Assembly (NCBI GenBank): GCA_038880255.1
Contig: JAVZSA010000018.1
Span: forward strand, 1-22,431
Direction: 5' to 3'
DNA: 22,431 nucleotides
Origin: ARK-15 sp038880255
GTDB lineage: Archaea > Thermoplasmatota > Thermoplasmata > Thermoplasmatales > ARK-15
Position 1 is the first letter of the stretch. Each line of letters opens with the position of its first letter. A program made the translations under genes and the position numbers. Positions 1 through 6,927 of the stretch are shown here, piece by piece. Below the pieces are notes generated by a model. That model was given only the letters and a program-made list of their open reading frames with translations. It searched no databases and was not told the DNA's origin.

Positions 1-23
1 TAAAATATTTAAGATCAATGACC

Positions 24-200
24 TTATTTAAAAGTTTCATTTATTTTTTCAGCTTTAGAAAATCAATAAACTTATTTTGTTTTTAGAGTATTCATTTCAT
101 AATTAATAAGATGCATAAAATTTTGTTTCAATTCATCTAGAGAATAATATTTTTTGGTAAAAATCACATAATAAACATTTGCAAGAGCTCTTCACTTACT
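24..200 (-). pseudogene. Decayed C-terminal fragment of an integrase-type (DDE) transposase
   Basis: Reading the minus strand from about 200 down to 24 gives a stretch beginning ANVYYVIFTKKYYSLDELKQ and ending FSKAEKINETFK before a stop at 24-26. This resembles the C-terminus of IS3/IS481-type integrase-core transposases, which have a YR.V..KK.Y.SLEEL segment, a Y-N-x-E-R-P-H region and then a (S/T)P-x-E segment. The frame contains in-frame stops at the point where the R-P-H part should be, and there is no start codon, so this is a dead remnant. Nothing else explains these 230 bases. The match is by pattern memory only. The neighbouring membrane-protein gene begins its stop codon at 231, so the remnant sits directly downstream of it. 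Confidence 0.42.
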
Positions 201-230
201 TTCTTAAAAAAATAATTGTAAATAAAAATA

Positions 231-872
231 TCATTTCCTATGTACAAATAGATATACAACAATAAAAAATATGATGAATAGAGGAATAAGAATAAAGTCT
301 GATATATTTATGAATGTTTCAGACAACCAAAAAACTGAAAATGAGAGAAGTAGGGCTGAAACTGCAATTTTCATATCGGCTTGTTTAATCTTTCTTATTT
401 GATTTTTAAGTATCACAGTACCAATTACGACGACTATTAGGCCTGCCAGCATTCCAAAAAATGTAGAATCATAATTGATAGGTATTAGCGCTATCAGGAC
501 AATGGCTGCTTCAAATGCCTCTATTGCACCCACGGAAAAACCGGTATAAAATAATCCTCTTTCTATTTTTTCATCATTAAAGTTGCCACCATTTCTTAAT
601 CTTAATACAGCCCTTCTAGCACTCCTAACAAGTCTTAATCCAAAATAGAGTAGTAAGAATGAGGCTATAAGCCTAACAAGTAATATTGGAAGAAGGGCGA
701 TTTCTTTGCCAATAATAAAGGTTAATATTAATACAATTGCTGATCCCAATCCTACATATAAAAAAGCCTTTGATCCACCCTCAGAATAAAGGGCTAGGCC
801 TACCGCTGCAGCTTCTGAAATTTCAAGAAGAGTAATGCCCATTGCTGCAAGAAATATTGCTGGCGCAATCAT
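231..872 (-). CDS. Polytopic membrane protein with two E-x-x-E helices (possible cation permease, COG4280-like)
   Basis: The 213-residue protein has about six predicted membrane segments and a basic loop (about 83-105) in the middle. Two similar helices carry paired glutamates: LLEISEAAAVGLAL (E17, E20) and GAIEAFEAAIVLIAL (E118, E121). A third acidic motif, WLSETF, lies near residue 183. This internally repeated E-x-x-E layout recalls FTR1-type iron permeases (R-E-x-x-E) and Gdt1/UPF0016 cation exchangers. The closest family I recall is the archaeal uncharacterised COG4280. Transport of a cation is inference only. The ATG at 872 follows a TATA-like element on the minus strand (about 895-903) at the spacing expected for a leaderless transcript. 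It is a single gene, with the tRNA-Leu gene upstream on the same strand. Confidence 0.75.
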   Translation of the reverse strand: MIAPAIFLAAMGITLLEISEAAAVGLALYSEGGSKAFLYVGLGSAIVLILTFIIGKEIALLPILLVRLIASFLLLYFGLRLVRSARRAVLRLRNGGNFNDEKIERGLFYTGFSVGAIEAFEAAIVLIALIPINYDSTFFGMLAGLIVVVIGTVILKNQIRKIKQADMKIAVSALLLSFSVFWLSETFINISDFILIPLFIIFFIVVYLFVHRK

Positions 873-894
873 TTTTAAACCAAATTAAAAATTG

Positions 895-903
895 ATATAA
901 AAA
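895..903 (-). promoter_or_regulatory. TATA box for the membrane-protein gene
   Basis: The minus strand reads TTTTTATATC here, centred about 26 bp before the ATG at 872. This is the usual archaeal TATA-to-start distance and implies a leaderless mRNA. No Shine-Dalgarno sequence precedes the ATG. Confidence 0.45.
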
Positions 904-1037
904 TGTTTGTTAACTGGAAAATATAACAAAATAGAATTCCATAAGAAGTATTGTTTTAAATTTGTATCAAATAAATTTTATAGAATCTATCATAATTTAT
1001 TGGTCATATTGAATATGGATCTTAAAAAATTAAAAAG

Positions 1038-1122
1038 TGCGGAGGGAGGGATTTGAACCCTCGCATCCCTATGGAACCAGACCCTCAATCTGGCGCCTTT
1101 GACCAGTCTCGACAACCTCCGC
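1038..1122 (-). tRNA. tRNA-Leu (anticodon GAG)
   Basis: The minus strand folds into a complete class II tRNA. The acceptor stem GCGGAGG/CCTCCGC pairs perfectly. The anticodon stem CCAGA/TCTGG encloses the loop TTGAGGG, giving anticodon GAG (plus-strand bases 1084-1086), which reads CUC/CUU leucine codons. A long variable arm is present, as expected for Leu. The T arm is GAGGG-TTCAAAT-CCCTC. The discriminator is A, the 3' CCA is not encoded, and a T5 run follows directly and may terminate transcription. I see no intron. A TATA-like stretch on the minus strand around 1136-1152 would serve as promoter. Confidence 0.96.
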
Positions 1123-1152
1123 TTCAATTAGGTTAATTTATAATACGTATAT

Positions 1153-4011
1153 TTAATTTTGTTTTTCTAAACTTTTACAAACTTGTTTCATATCACATTG
1201 ATCACAGTTATTGATTTTTTTATCAAAGCTTCTATCTCTTATACTATTTATCATTTCATCAAAAATATTTTCGAGAATCAATAAATCCTGATCTTTCACA
1301 TTAATTTGATCCAATTTATCATTTCTAGTATAATAAATATAACAGGTTGGTAATTTTCCAAAAATTTTTTTAATTGCATAAGAATAAACTTGCAACTGTA
1401 TTTTATCCGTCAATTTTTCTTCACCTGTTTTATAATCCAGTAAAATAATTTCATCTGAAACAATAAGAAGATCAATTCTTCCTCTCAATATTATTTCTTT
1501 ATATCTCACATGGAAAGGGTATTCTCTTTTTATATTTTCCATATTTTTTCTTATTAATTCTCCAATTTTTGTATTTAGGAATTTTTTTAGGATTTCATCA
1601 AAATTTCCCTCTTTAGTTTCTTCAAAATCAATATTTTCCATAAATTCGTGGAAAAGAATACCATAATTAGTATGTTTAAAAATTTTCATTTTTGAAATTT
1701 CAAAATAAAAGGGACAAAAATAATAATTTGTAACATCGGATACACTCAAAAATATTGGCTCAATTTTAGCTACTTTTGGAATGGAAACAACTATCTCACC
1801 ATTTTCATAATTATTAATTTTCTCAATTTTTAATTCAGATAGAGGGAAAAATTTTTCTCTATATTTCGAAATATTTTCTTCTCCTAAATATTCCATTATA
1901 ATTGATGAAAAGCTTTCATTTAAAGATTTATTTTCTGGAATGGATGAAGAACTTTCATTTGAGGATTTATTTTCAGGAAGGCCAAGGATAAGGTATTGTT
2001 TTGCTCTAGTAAAAGCAACATACAGTATTCGGATATTTTCTCTATTTTCTTTTTCTTTGGATTTTTCTATAATCTTTTTCATCGCATTTTCATCAACCAA
2101 TTCCTCAATGTTCAAATAAATGCCAATATCTCTATCAATAATTATATCCCTATCTGTATAGTTTAGCATAGAAAAAAGATCAGCAACAAAAACTACTGGA
2201 AATTCTAAACCCTTAGATGAATGTATTGTCATAAGTCTTACTGAATCGTCCAATGGGTCATAGATTGGAATTGAAGAAACATTTTCATTTTTTCTCATTT
2301 CATCAAGTTCCTCTAAAAATTCTTTTAAAGAAAGTATTCTATTTTCCTCCTCCTTTCTTGCTATATCCACCAATTTGTAAATGTTCAAATATCTTTGGAT
2401 TCCATCTGTTTTTTTCAATGAATTAATATCATAATTTGTTAACCTGAGGAATTTTAAAATTAGCTTATCTTTTCTACTATCTTTAATATTACTTAAAATT
2501 TTCATGTGATTTTTAAAATCCCTTATTTTTTCACTATTATCATTTAAAAATTCATTGTATGAAATATTATAAACATATTTCAATATTTCAAAATTATTTC
2601 CATTATGAATGTCCTCCCAAGTTCCATCTCTTAATGAAATTAAAACATTCATTATTACAGAAATTTCCTCACTTTCAAAAAATGCGCTTCTTTCTATGAA
2701 AGAATACCTAATACCATATTTTTGAAGCGCCTTGGCATAAATATTCATACCCGTCCTCTTTCTAAAAAGTATTGCAATGTCACCATATTTTATTGGTCTT
2801 AATTCACCATTTTTTTCCTTTATTTTATAATTTTTTACAAGATACAATATTGTTTTTGCTATTTTTTCTGCTTCTTCAATTCTCATTTCTTTAATACTTC
2901 CCTTTTTTACTGTTAAAACAAATAATCCAGCATTCTCAAGCTCACTTTCCGACGTTTTCATATTTATATATTCTATATCTTTTATATTCTTTTTAAATAA
3001 ATTTGAAAACAATGTATTGACAACATTTAGAATGCTTGGAATTGACCTAAAATTTTCATCCATTTTTATTATTTTAAATTCATTTCTTTTTATAAAATCT
3101 ATTGCCGATACAGGTGTTGCATCTCTCCATTCATATATACTTTGAAAATAATCGCCTGCAATTATCCTTCTATTCTTATTTGATATTTTTTCTATGATTT
3201 TCTGTTGTATTATACTTGTGTCTTGAAATTCATCAACTATTATAAATTCATATTTTCTACTATAGATATCCATTGCCTCTTTATTATTCTCAAGTATTTC
3301 TAGGGCATAATATAATATATCATCATATGAAAGTTTACCTATAATTTTCTTTTCTCTTTCCAAATTTTCATAAAAATTTCTTAGAATTTTAATAAGTGCC
3401 TCAACAATTTTATCTCCTAAAATACTATCTTTAAATTTCTGTTTAATTCCCCTAATCTTTTCTAATGTTTCCTCAAAACTCCATCCTGTAGATTTTATCT
3501 TCCAATAAATTGTATAAATTATAGTTTTGAGATTCCATTCACCTTGCTCCAAGATACCAATATTTTCATCCAAAAGATCAATTTCCTCCTGAGACAAAAT
3601 TCTTTTAGATTTTTCATATTGTGTATTCATTAACCCTGCAATTAAGTAATCCTCACCTATTGTATAACCCGGATCAATGCCATACTGGATCGAAAAATGT
3701 TGTAATATATCATTTGCAAAACTATGTATGGTTGAAATATTAGTTAATGGGCCGACATACCCATATCTTTCAAATAATGCCTTTCTTATCCTTTCCCTAA
3801 TTTCTGTCGCTGCATCATCTGTGAATGTGATTACGAGTATTTTTGACACAGCCTCCTCAATTGGTAATTTGATTTGATCTAAAATCTTAAGGTAGGAACA
3901 CACAAGTACTGATGTTTTTCCAGACCCTGCTACTGCAAATACTGCAATATCTTCATTACCCACAATATCTATAATATTTCTCTGAATTTCAGTTAATTTT
4001 TCACATTCCAT
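1153..4011 (-). CDS. UvrD/AddA-like SF1 helicase fused to a Fe-S PD-(D/E)XK nuclease
   Basis: The 952-residue protein is a complete superfamily 1A helicase with a C-terminal nuclease. From the chosen start the motifs are: Walker A AVAGSGKTS (26-34), motif Ia ITFTDDAATE (61-70), Walker B VDEFQDTS (259-266), motif III GDYFQSIYEWRDA (286-298), motif IV DENFRS (318-323), motif V MTIHSSKGLEF (594-604) and motif VI YVAFTRAKQ (664-672). The nuclease has GRID (844-847), DYK (859-861) and Q-x-x-x-Y (872-876). Cysteines 766, 936, 939 and 945 match the four-Cys iron-sulphur pattern of AddB/Cas4 nucleases. The likely role is DNA unwinding and end resection with the upstream AddB-like partner. An upstream ATG at 4041 is possible, but ATG 4011 has a GGTGAT Shine-Dalgarno sequence 5 bases before it and overlaps the partner's stop by 11 bases, so I chose it. 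The helicase assignment is firm; 'AddA' is by analogy. Confidence 0.93.
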   Translation of the reverse strand: MECEKLTEIQRNIIDIVGNEDIAVFAVAGSGKTSVLVCSYLKILDQIKLPIEEAVSKILVITFTDDAATEIRERIRKALFERYGYVGPLTNISTIHSFANDILQHFSIQYGIDPGYTIGEDYLIAGLMNTQYEKSKRILSQEEIDLLDENIGILEQGEWNLKTIIYTIYWKIKSTGWSFEETLEKIRGIKQKFKDSILGDKIVEALIKILRNFYENLEREKKIIGKLSYDDILYYALEILENNKEAMDIYSRKYEFIIVDEFQDTSIIQQKIIEKISNKNRRIIAGDYFQSIYEWRDATPVSAIDFIKRNEFKIIKMDENFRSIPSILNVVNTLFSNLFKKNIKDIEYINMKTSESELENAGLFVLTVKKGSIKEMRIEEAEKIAKTILYLVKNYKIKEKNGELRPIKYGDIAILFRKRTGMNIYAKALQKYGIRYSFIERSAFFESEEISVIMNVLISLRDGTWEDIHNGNNFEILKYVYNISYNEFLNDNSEKIRDFKNHMKILSNIKDSRKDKLILKFLRLTNYDINSLKKTDGIQRYLNIYKLVDIARKEEENRILSLKEFLEELDEMRKNENVSSIPIYDPLDDSVRLMTIHSSKGLEFPVVFVADLFSMLNYTDRDIIIDRDIGIYLNIEELVDENAMKKIIEKSKEKENRENIRILYVAFTRAKQYLILGLPENKSSNESSSSIPENKSLNESFSSIIMEYLGEENISKYREKFFPLSELKIEKINNYENGEIVVSIPKVAKIEPIFLSVSDVTNYYFCPFYFEISKMKIFKHTNYGILFHEFMENIDFEETKEGNFDEILKKFLNTKIGELIRKNMENIKREYPFHVRYKEIILRGRIDLLIVSDEIILLDYKTGEEKLTDKIQLQVYSYAIKKIFGKLPTCYIYYTRNDKLDQINVKDQDLLILENIFDEMINSIRDRSFDKKINNCDQCDMKQVCKSLEKQN
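1900..1977 (-). repeat. 39-bp imperfect tandem duplication inside the helicase-nuclease gene
   Basis: Two adjacent 39-base units (1939-1977 and 1900-1938) match at 33 of 39 positions. They encode PENKSSNESSSSI followed by PENKSLNESFSSI. The repeat is in frame and lies just after helicase motif VI, in the hydrophilic linker leading to the nuclease domain. Confidence 0.85.
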
Positions 4012-6496
4012 TGTTATCACCGCATAATTTTCTATATTCACAACTTTTACAAAAATTAGTCCGCTCTGTTTTTGGAAACTTGTATTCTCTGATATTTTTC
4101 ATTATTTCCTTTATCTTATTTTCCAGTAAATTTAAAAAATTTAAATCATAGAACACACCACTATTTGATCCATAAAATCCATCTGGAAGCTGATAATTTT
4201 TATACAAATATAGCCATTTTTTTCTCTCTTTTTTTCTAGACTTTAAAGGCATATAATAGGCAACAAATTTTTTTGACTTTTTCACTTTTAGAAGCCATAA
4301 TATATATATTGGTAAATTCAAGTCTTTTCCTGGTACGTCCAAATCTTCTTCTCTTTTTAAAATAATCTTTTTTATATTTGAAAAATTTGAATATTTATAA
4401 TCAATAATAACATTAAAATCCTGTAATTTATCCAGTCTATCTATTCTTCCCTTTATTTTTTCATTACCAATATTTAATATAAATGGCAATTCTGTTCCCA
4501 ATACCTCCCTTTCTTTATTTAAATTAAAATCAGCCTTTATAGAATCAAAAACGTATCTAACTAATCTATTTTTAAAAATTTCACTTTCTGGATGATCAAC
4601 ACTCAAACCATTTACAATCTCAAATATTTTCCTTTTTAATTGATCTTCTGACATTTTGGATATTTCCTGTAAATTCTTATTTTTACTATAAAATTCATTT
4701 AAAATTTTATGTACATAATTTCCTTGATTTACGGGGGATAATGCTTCTTCAGGATATTTAATTCCTAATACATATTCAAAGAAAAATTTTCTTGGGCATT
4801 TATTATAAGTGGTAATATGGGTAGGTGTAAATTCGATGCTATCCACTATACTTTTTAACTTTTCGACTGGAATAGAATCTTCCAGTTCCTCATTCGAATT
4901 TTGCCTTATACTAATTAATATTTTTTTATCAATTTCATTAAATACTCTCTCTTTATTAAAAACTAATTCAGAGGAACCTAATTTAAATGATCTGGGATTT
5001 GAATATCCCTTTTTCATTATGTAATCAATAAAATAAGTTTTTAACAATCTTTTTCCATGTTCATTAAAATAGGGAAATGTAAATATTACTTTTTCAAAGT
5101 TTATTATGGCAGAAAATAACCTGTATTTTTCATTTGCCTCATGAGTTTTTAAATCTCTTTTATAAATCCCCTGGGATTCATTCCTAAAAATTATGTTTAC
5201 ATTAAGTGGTCTGGGAAAATTTTCTTCATTCATACCACCAATTATTAAATATTTTCCTGATCTAAAATGAACATCACCCAGATCAACTATTGAAACTGAG
5301 TCAAAATTTCCATAAAATCTACCAAATGAATTTGTTGAAAGATATAGTATAAGTGCTTCTTTTAATTCATAAATACTTATTGAAAGTGCTTCACTTTCTG
5401 TAAAAAATTCATCCATTAAATTCCACATTTTTACTATTCCCTCATACTCACCTTGGTATTTAATCAATAAATTTTCAATTAATTTTTCAAGTTCATTTTT
5501 AAATTCTTCCAAATTGTTTGGAACAATTTTATTAAATTCTTCAATAAAATTTTTGAAAAAATCCATTTCATTGAATTTTACTCTAGTCTCAAGAAAATAT
5601 GGAATATTATATTCATTAAAAATTTCCTCTACATAACTTTGATATTTCTTAGCCTCTGGAAACGAAACCACAAAATCAGAATAGGAGAGATTTTCCTGCT
5701 CAATTTTTTCAAGTATGAAATTTGCAATATATTTTACTTCTCTTCTTATATCAGGTAATTCATAAATCTCTGAATTGAATGATACCATTTTTTCAATTTC
5801 AACATAATCTGGATTAAGTCTTTTTTCTAATAATTTTAAACTTTCATCATCAAGAGGCTCAGAAATAAAATTAATTTCATTGTTTTTTCTTGCCATTTCT
5901 ATAAAATATTTTAATGTAGGGGATATATAATAAAATCCACCAATAACAATTTTTTTATCCTTAAATTTAAAAAATTCATTGGCAAGTCTTATTGTCATTT
6001 CTGACCTTAAAAGATAATATAATATTTTTCCATTAATATTTATACCATTTTTCAATCTTTCCAAATATTTCGAATATCTTTCATCAAAATTTCTAAAAAA
6101 TTCACTTAATTTGATTTGGTTTTTATCAAGTAATAAATTTTCCTTAATTTCAAGATATTCATCAAGAAGTTTTGTTATAAAATTTTCATTTTTATGAAGC
6201 TCATGATAATTATGTAGATCCTTTAAGGATTCTTGGGCAATATACCTCTCCATAAACCTGGTTATTATATTATAATTTTTTCCTAGAATTTTTTTACTAA
6301 GAGAATCTATGGTATAAAAATTTTCAATGGGAAAATATTCATGTTTTTTCTTCCTAAGTATATAAATTTCTATATTTCTTAAGGAAATTGAATCAGGTAA
6401 TATGAAAAGTGTATTATCATAAAGATGTTTTTCAATGTAATTTATTGTATCACAATAAATAATTTTAAGCATTATATGGTAAATTAAATTGCTCAT
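4001..6496 (-). CDS. AddB-like Fe-S PD-(D/E)XK nuclease with inactivated helicase-like N-terminus
   Basis: This 831-residue protein is encoded directly upstream of the UvrD-type helicase and overlaps its start by 11 bases, which implies a complex. The C-terminal third is a nuclease: GRID at 683-686, DYK at 699-701, and NLPIY at 727-731 where the family usually has Q-x-x-x-Y. Cys567 (in NKCPRKFFFEY) plus Cys816, 819 and 825 (FCKSCEYRKLC) form the AddB/Cas4-type iron-sulphur pattern. The middle contains IIGGMNEENFPRP and a following charged helix, typical of the degenerate SF1 fold in AddB/RecC-like subunits. No Walker A (GxxGxGK[ST]) is visible at the N-terminus, unlike bacterial AddB of Bacillus. 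The ATG at 6496 fits a leaderless start below a TATA box; the ATG at 6472 is an alternative. Role in end resection is inferred from the partner. Confidence 0.85.
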   Translation of the reverse strand: MSNLIYHIMLKIIYCDTINYIEKHLYDNTLFILPDSISLRNIEIYILRKKKHEYFPIENFYTIDSLSKKILGKNYNIITRFMERYIAQESLKDLHNYHELHKNENFITKLLDEYLEIKENLLLDKNQIKLSEFFRNFDERYSKYLERLKNGININGKILYYLLRSEMTIRLANEFFKFKDKKIVIGGFYYISPTLKYFIEMARKNNEINFISEPLDDESLKLLEKRLNPDYVEIEKMVSFNSEIYELPDIRREVKYIANFILEKIEQENLSYSDFVVSFPEAKKYQSYVEEIFNEYNIPYFLETRVKFNEMDFFKNFIEEFNKIVPNNLEEFKNELEKLIENLLIKYQGEYEGIVKMWNLMDEFFTESEALSISIYELKEALILYLSTNSFGRFYGNFDSVSIVDLGDVHFRSGKYLIIGGMNEENFPRPLNVNIIFRNESQGIYKRDLKTHEANEKYRLFSAIINFEKVIFTFPYFNEHGKRLLKTYFIDYIMKKGYSNPRSFKLGSSELVFNKERVFNEIDKKILISIRQNSNEELEDSIPVEKLKSIVDSIEFTPTHITTYNKCPRKFFFEYVLGIKYPEEALSPVNQGNYVHKILNEFYSKNKNLQEISKMSEDQLKRKIFEIVNGLSVDHPESEIFKNRLVRYVFDSIKADFNLNKEREVLGTELPFILNIGNEKIKGRIDRLDKLQDFNVIIDYKYSNFSNIKKIILKREEDLDVPGKDLNLPIYILWLLKVKKSKKFVAYYMPLKSRKKERKKWLYLYKNYQLPDGFYGSNSGVFYDLNFLNLLENKIKEIMKNIREYKFPKTERTNFCKSCEYRKLCGDNNGM

Positions 6497-6517
6497 ATTT
6501 ATTCTTTTATGTCTAAA

Positions 6518-6529
6518 ATTTATAAATTT
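6518..6529 (-). promoter_or_regulatory. TATA box for the AddB-like/helicase operon
   Basis: The minus strand has AAATTTATAAATTT here, centred about 27 bp before the ATG at 6496. A leaderless transcript for the two-gene operon is expected. The flanks are so AT-rich that a neighbouring TATA match could also be used. Confidence 0.45.
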
Positions 6530-6779
6530 TTATACTTTTAATAGATTAAAATTTGATTAAAAAAATTAATTAAATATTTTAAAATAAATAAATTAAGATA
6601 AAAATTAATATTTTTATAAAAAGTTATTCTTTAAATTTTATTTATTTTTTGAGATTCAATTTTTCTTAAATTAATATTTATATATAATCAAAAAATATTG
6701 CAAATTATTTGTTAATATGTTTAAAAAAATTATATTAAACTTCCTTAATTTTTAAAATAAAAATTTTAAAAAGGTTAGG

Positions 6780-6800
6780 AAAAATTTATTAATAAATTCA
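6780..6800 (+). promoter_or_regulatory. Promoter before the dnaG leader / structured RNA
   Basis: The stretch GAAAAATTTATTAATAAATT resembles an archaeal BRE plus TATA box. Its centre (about 6788) is about 26 bp before 6814, the first base of the long inverted repeat. A transcript starting there would begin exactly at the 5' arm of that stem. Confidence 0.4.
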
Positions 6801-6813
6801 AATTAATGAAAAC

Positions 6814-6908
6814 AAAAATAGTCATCCCTGATCATCATGAATTTCACGTTAAATTTAAATAATAATTTAAACGCGCAATTTAGTGAAATGAAGAGATGAC
6901 TATTTTTT
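6814..6908 (+). ncRNA. Structured RNA element: candidate small RNA or dnaG 5' leader
   Basis: A perfect 13-bp stem joins 6814-6826 (AAAAATAGTCATC) to 6895-6907. An inner 7-bp stem joins ATTTCAC (6841-6847) to GTGAAAT (6883-6889). Between the stems lies an asymmetric loop of 11 bases (6830-6840, ending TGA) facing only GA (6890-6891). This is the arrangement that allows two tandem sheared G-A pairs next to the inner stem, as in kink-turns, although the bulge is longer than the usual three. The apical part is AT-rich (TAAATT 6850-6855 can pair with AATTTA 6877-6882). Six T residues (6903-6908) at the 3' arm could terminate transcription. The dnaG Shine-Dalgarno sequence follows 9 bases later. 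Known families (tRNA, 5S, C/D box) do not fit. A standalone RNA, an attenuating leader, or an inverted-repeat insertion are all possible. Confidence 0.5.
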
Positions 6909-6927
6909 AAAAAAGAAGGTGATAAAA

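Larger units (their letters stand above)
6497..6813. other. Long, extremely AT-rich intergenic region
   Basis: About 320 bases between the divergent nuclease operon and the dnaG element contain almost only A and T, with scattered stops in all frames and no credible ORF. Apart from the two promoters at its ends I see no ordered repeat, tRNA or origin-type motif. It probably serves as spacer and bidirectional promoter. Confidence 0.6.

Noticed and set aside
4012..4041. Ten-residue longer start of the helicase-nuclease
   Set aside because: ATG 4041 has no clear ribosome site, while ATG 4011 has GGTGAT at proper spacing and an overlap typical of coupling.
6497..6813. Replication origin
   Set aside because: It is AT-rich and near a primase gene, but there is no Cdc6/Orc1 gene and no repeated origin-recognition-type boxes. 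AT content alone is not evidence.
6814..6908. C/D box guide RNA on either strand
   Set aside because: ATGATGA (box C-like) occurs on the minus strand and CTGA (box D-like) on the plus strand, but neither strand has both boxes with terminal pairing and proper spacing.
6814..6908. MITE-type transposon
   Set aside because: The 13-bp inverted repeats would fit, but no clear target-site duplication flanks them, and I see no second copy in the window. Kept only as an alternative.
6919..6927. GTG start for dnaG
   Set aside because: The GTG is part of the GGTGAT Shine-Dalgarno sequence for ATG 6928. The same trap occurs at ftsZ (8151 against 8160).
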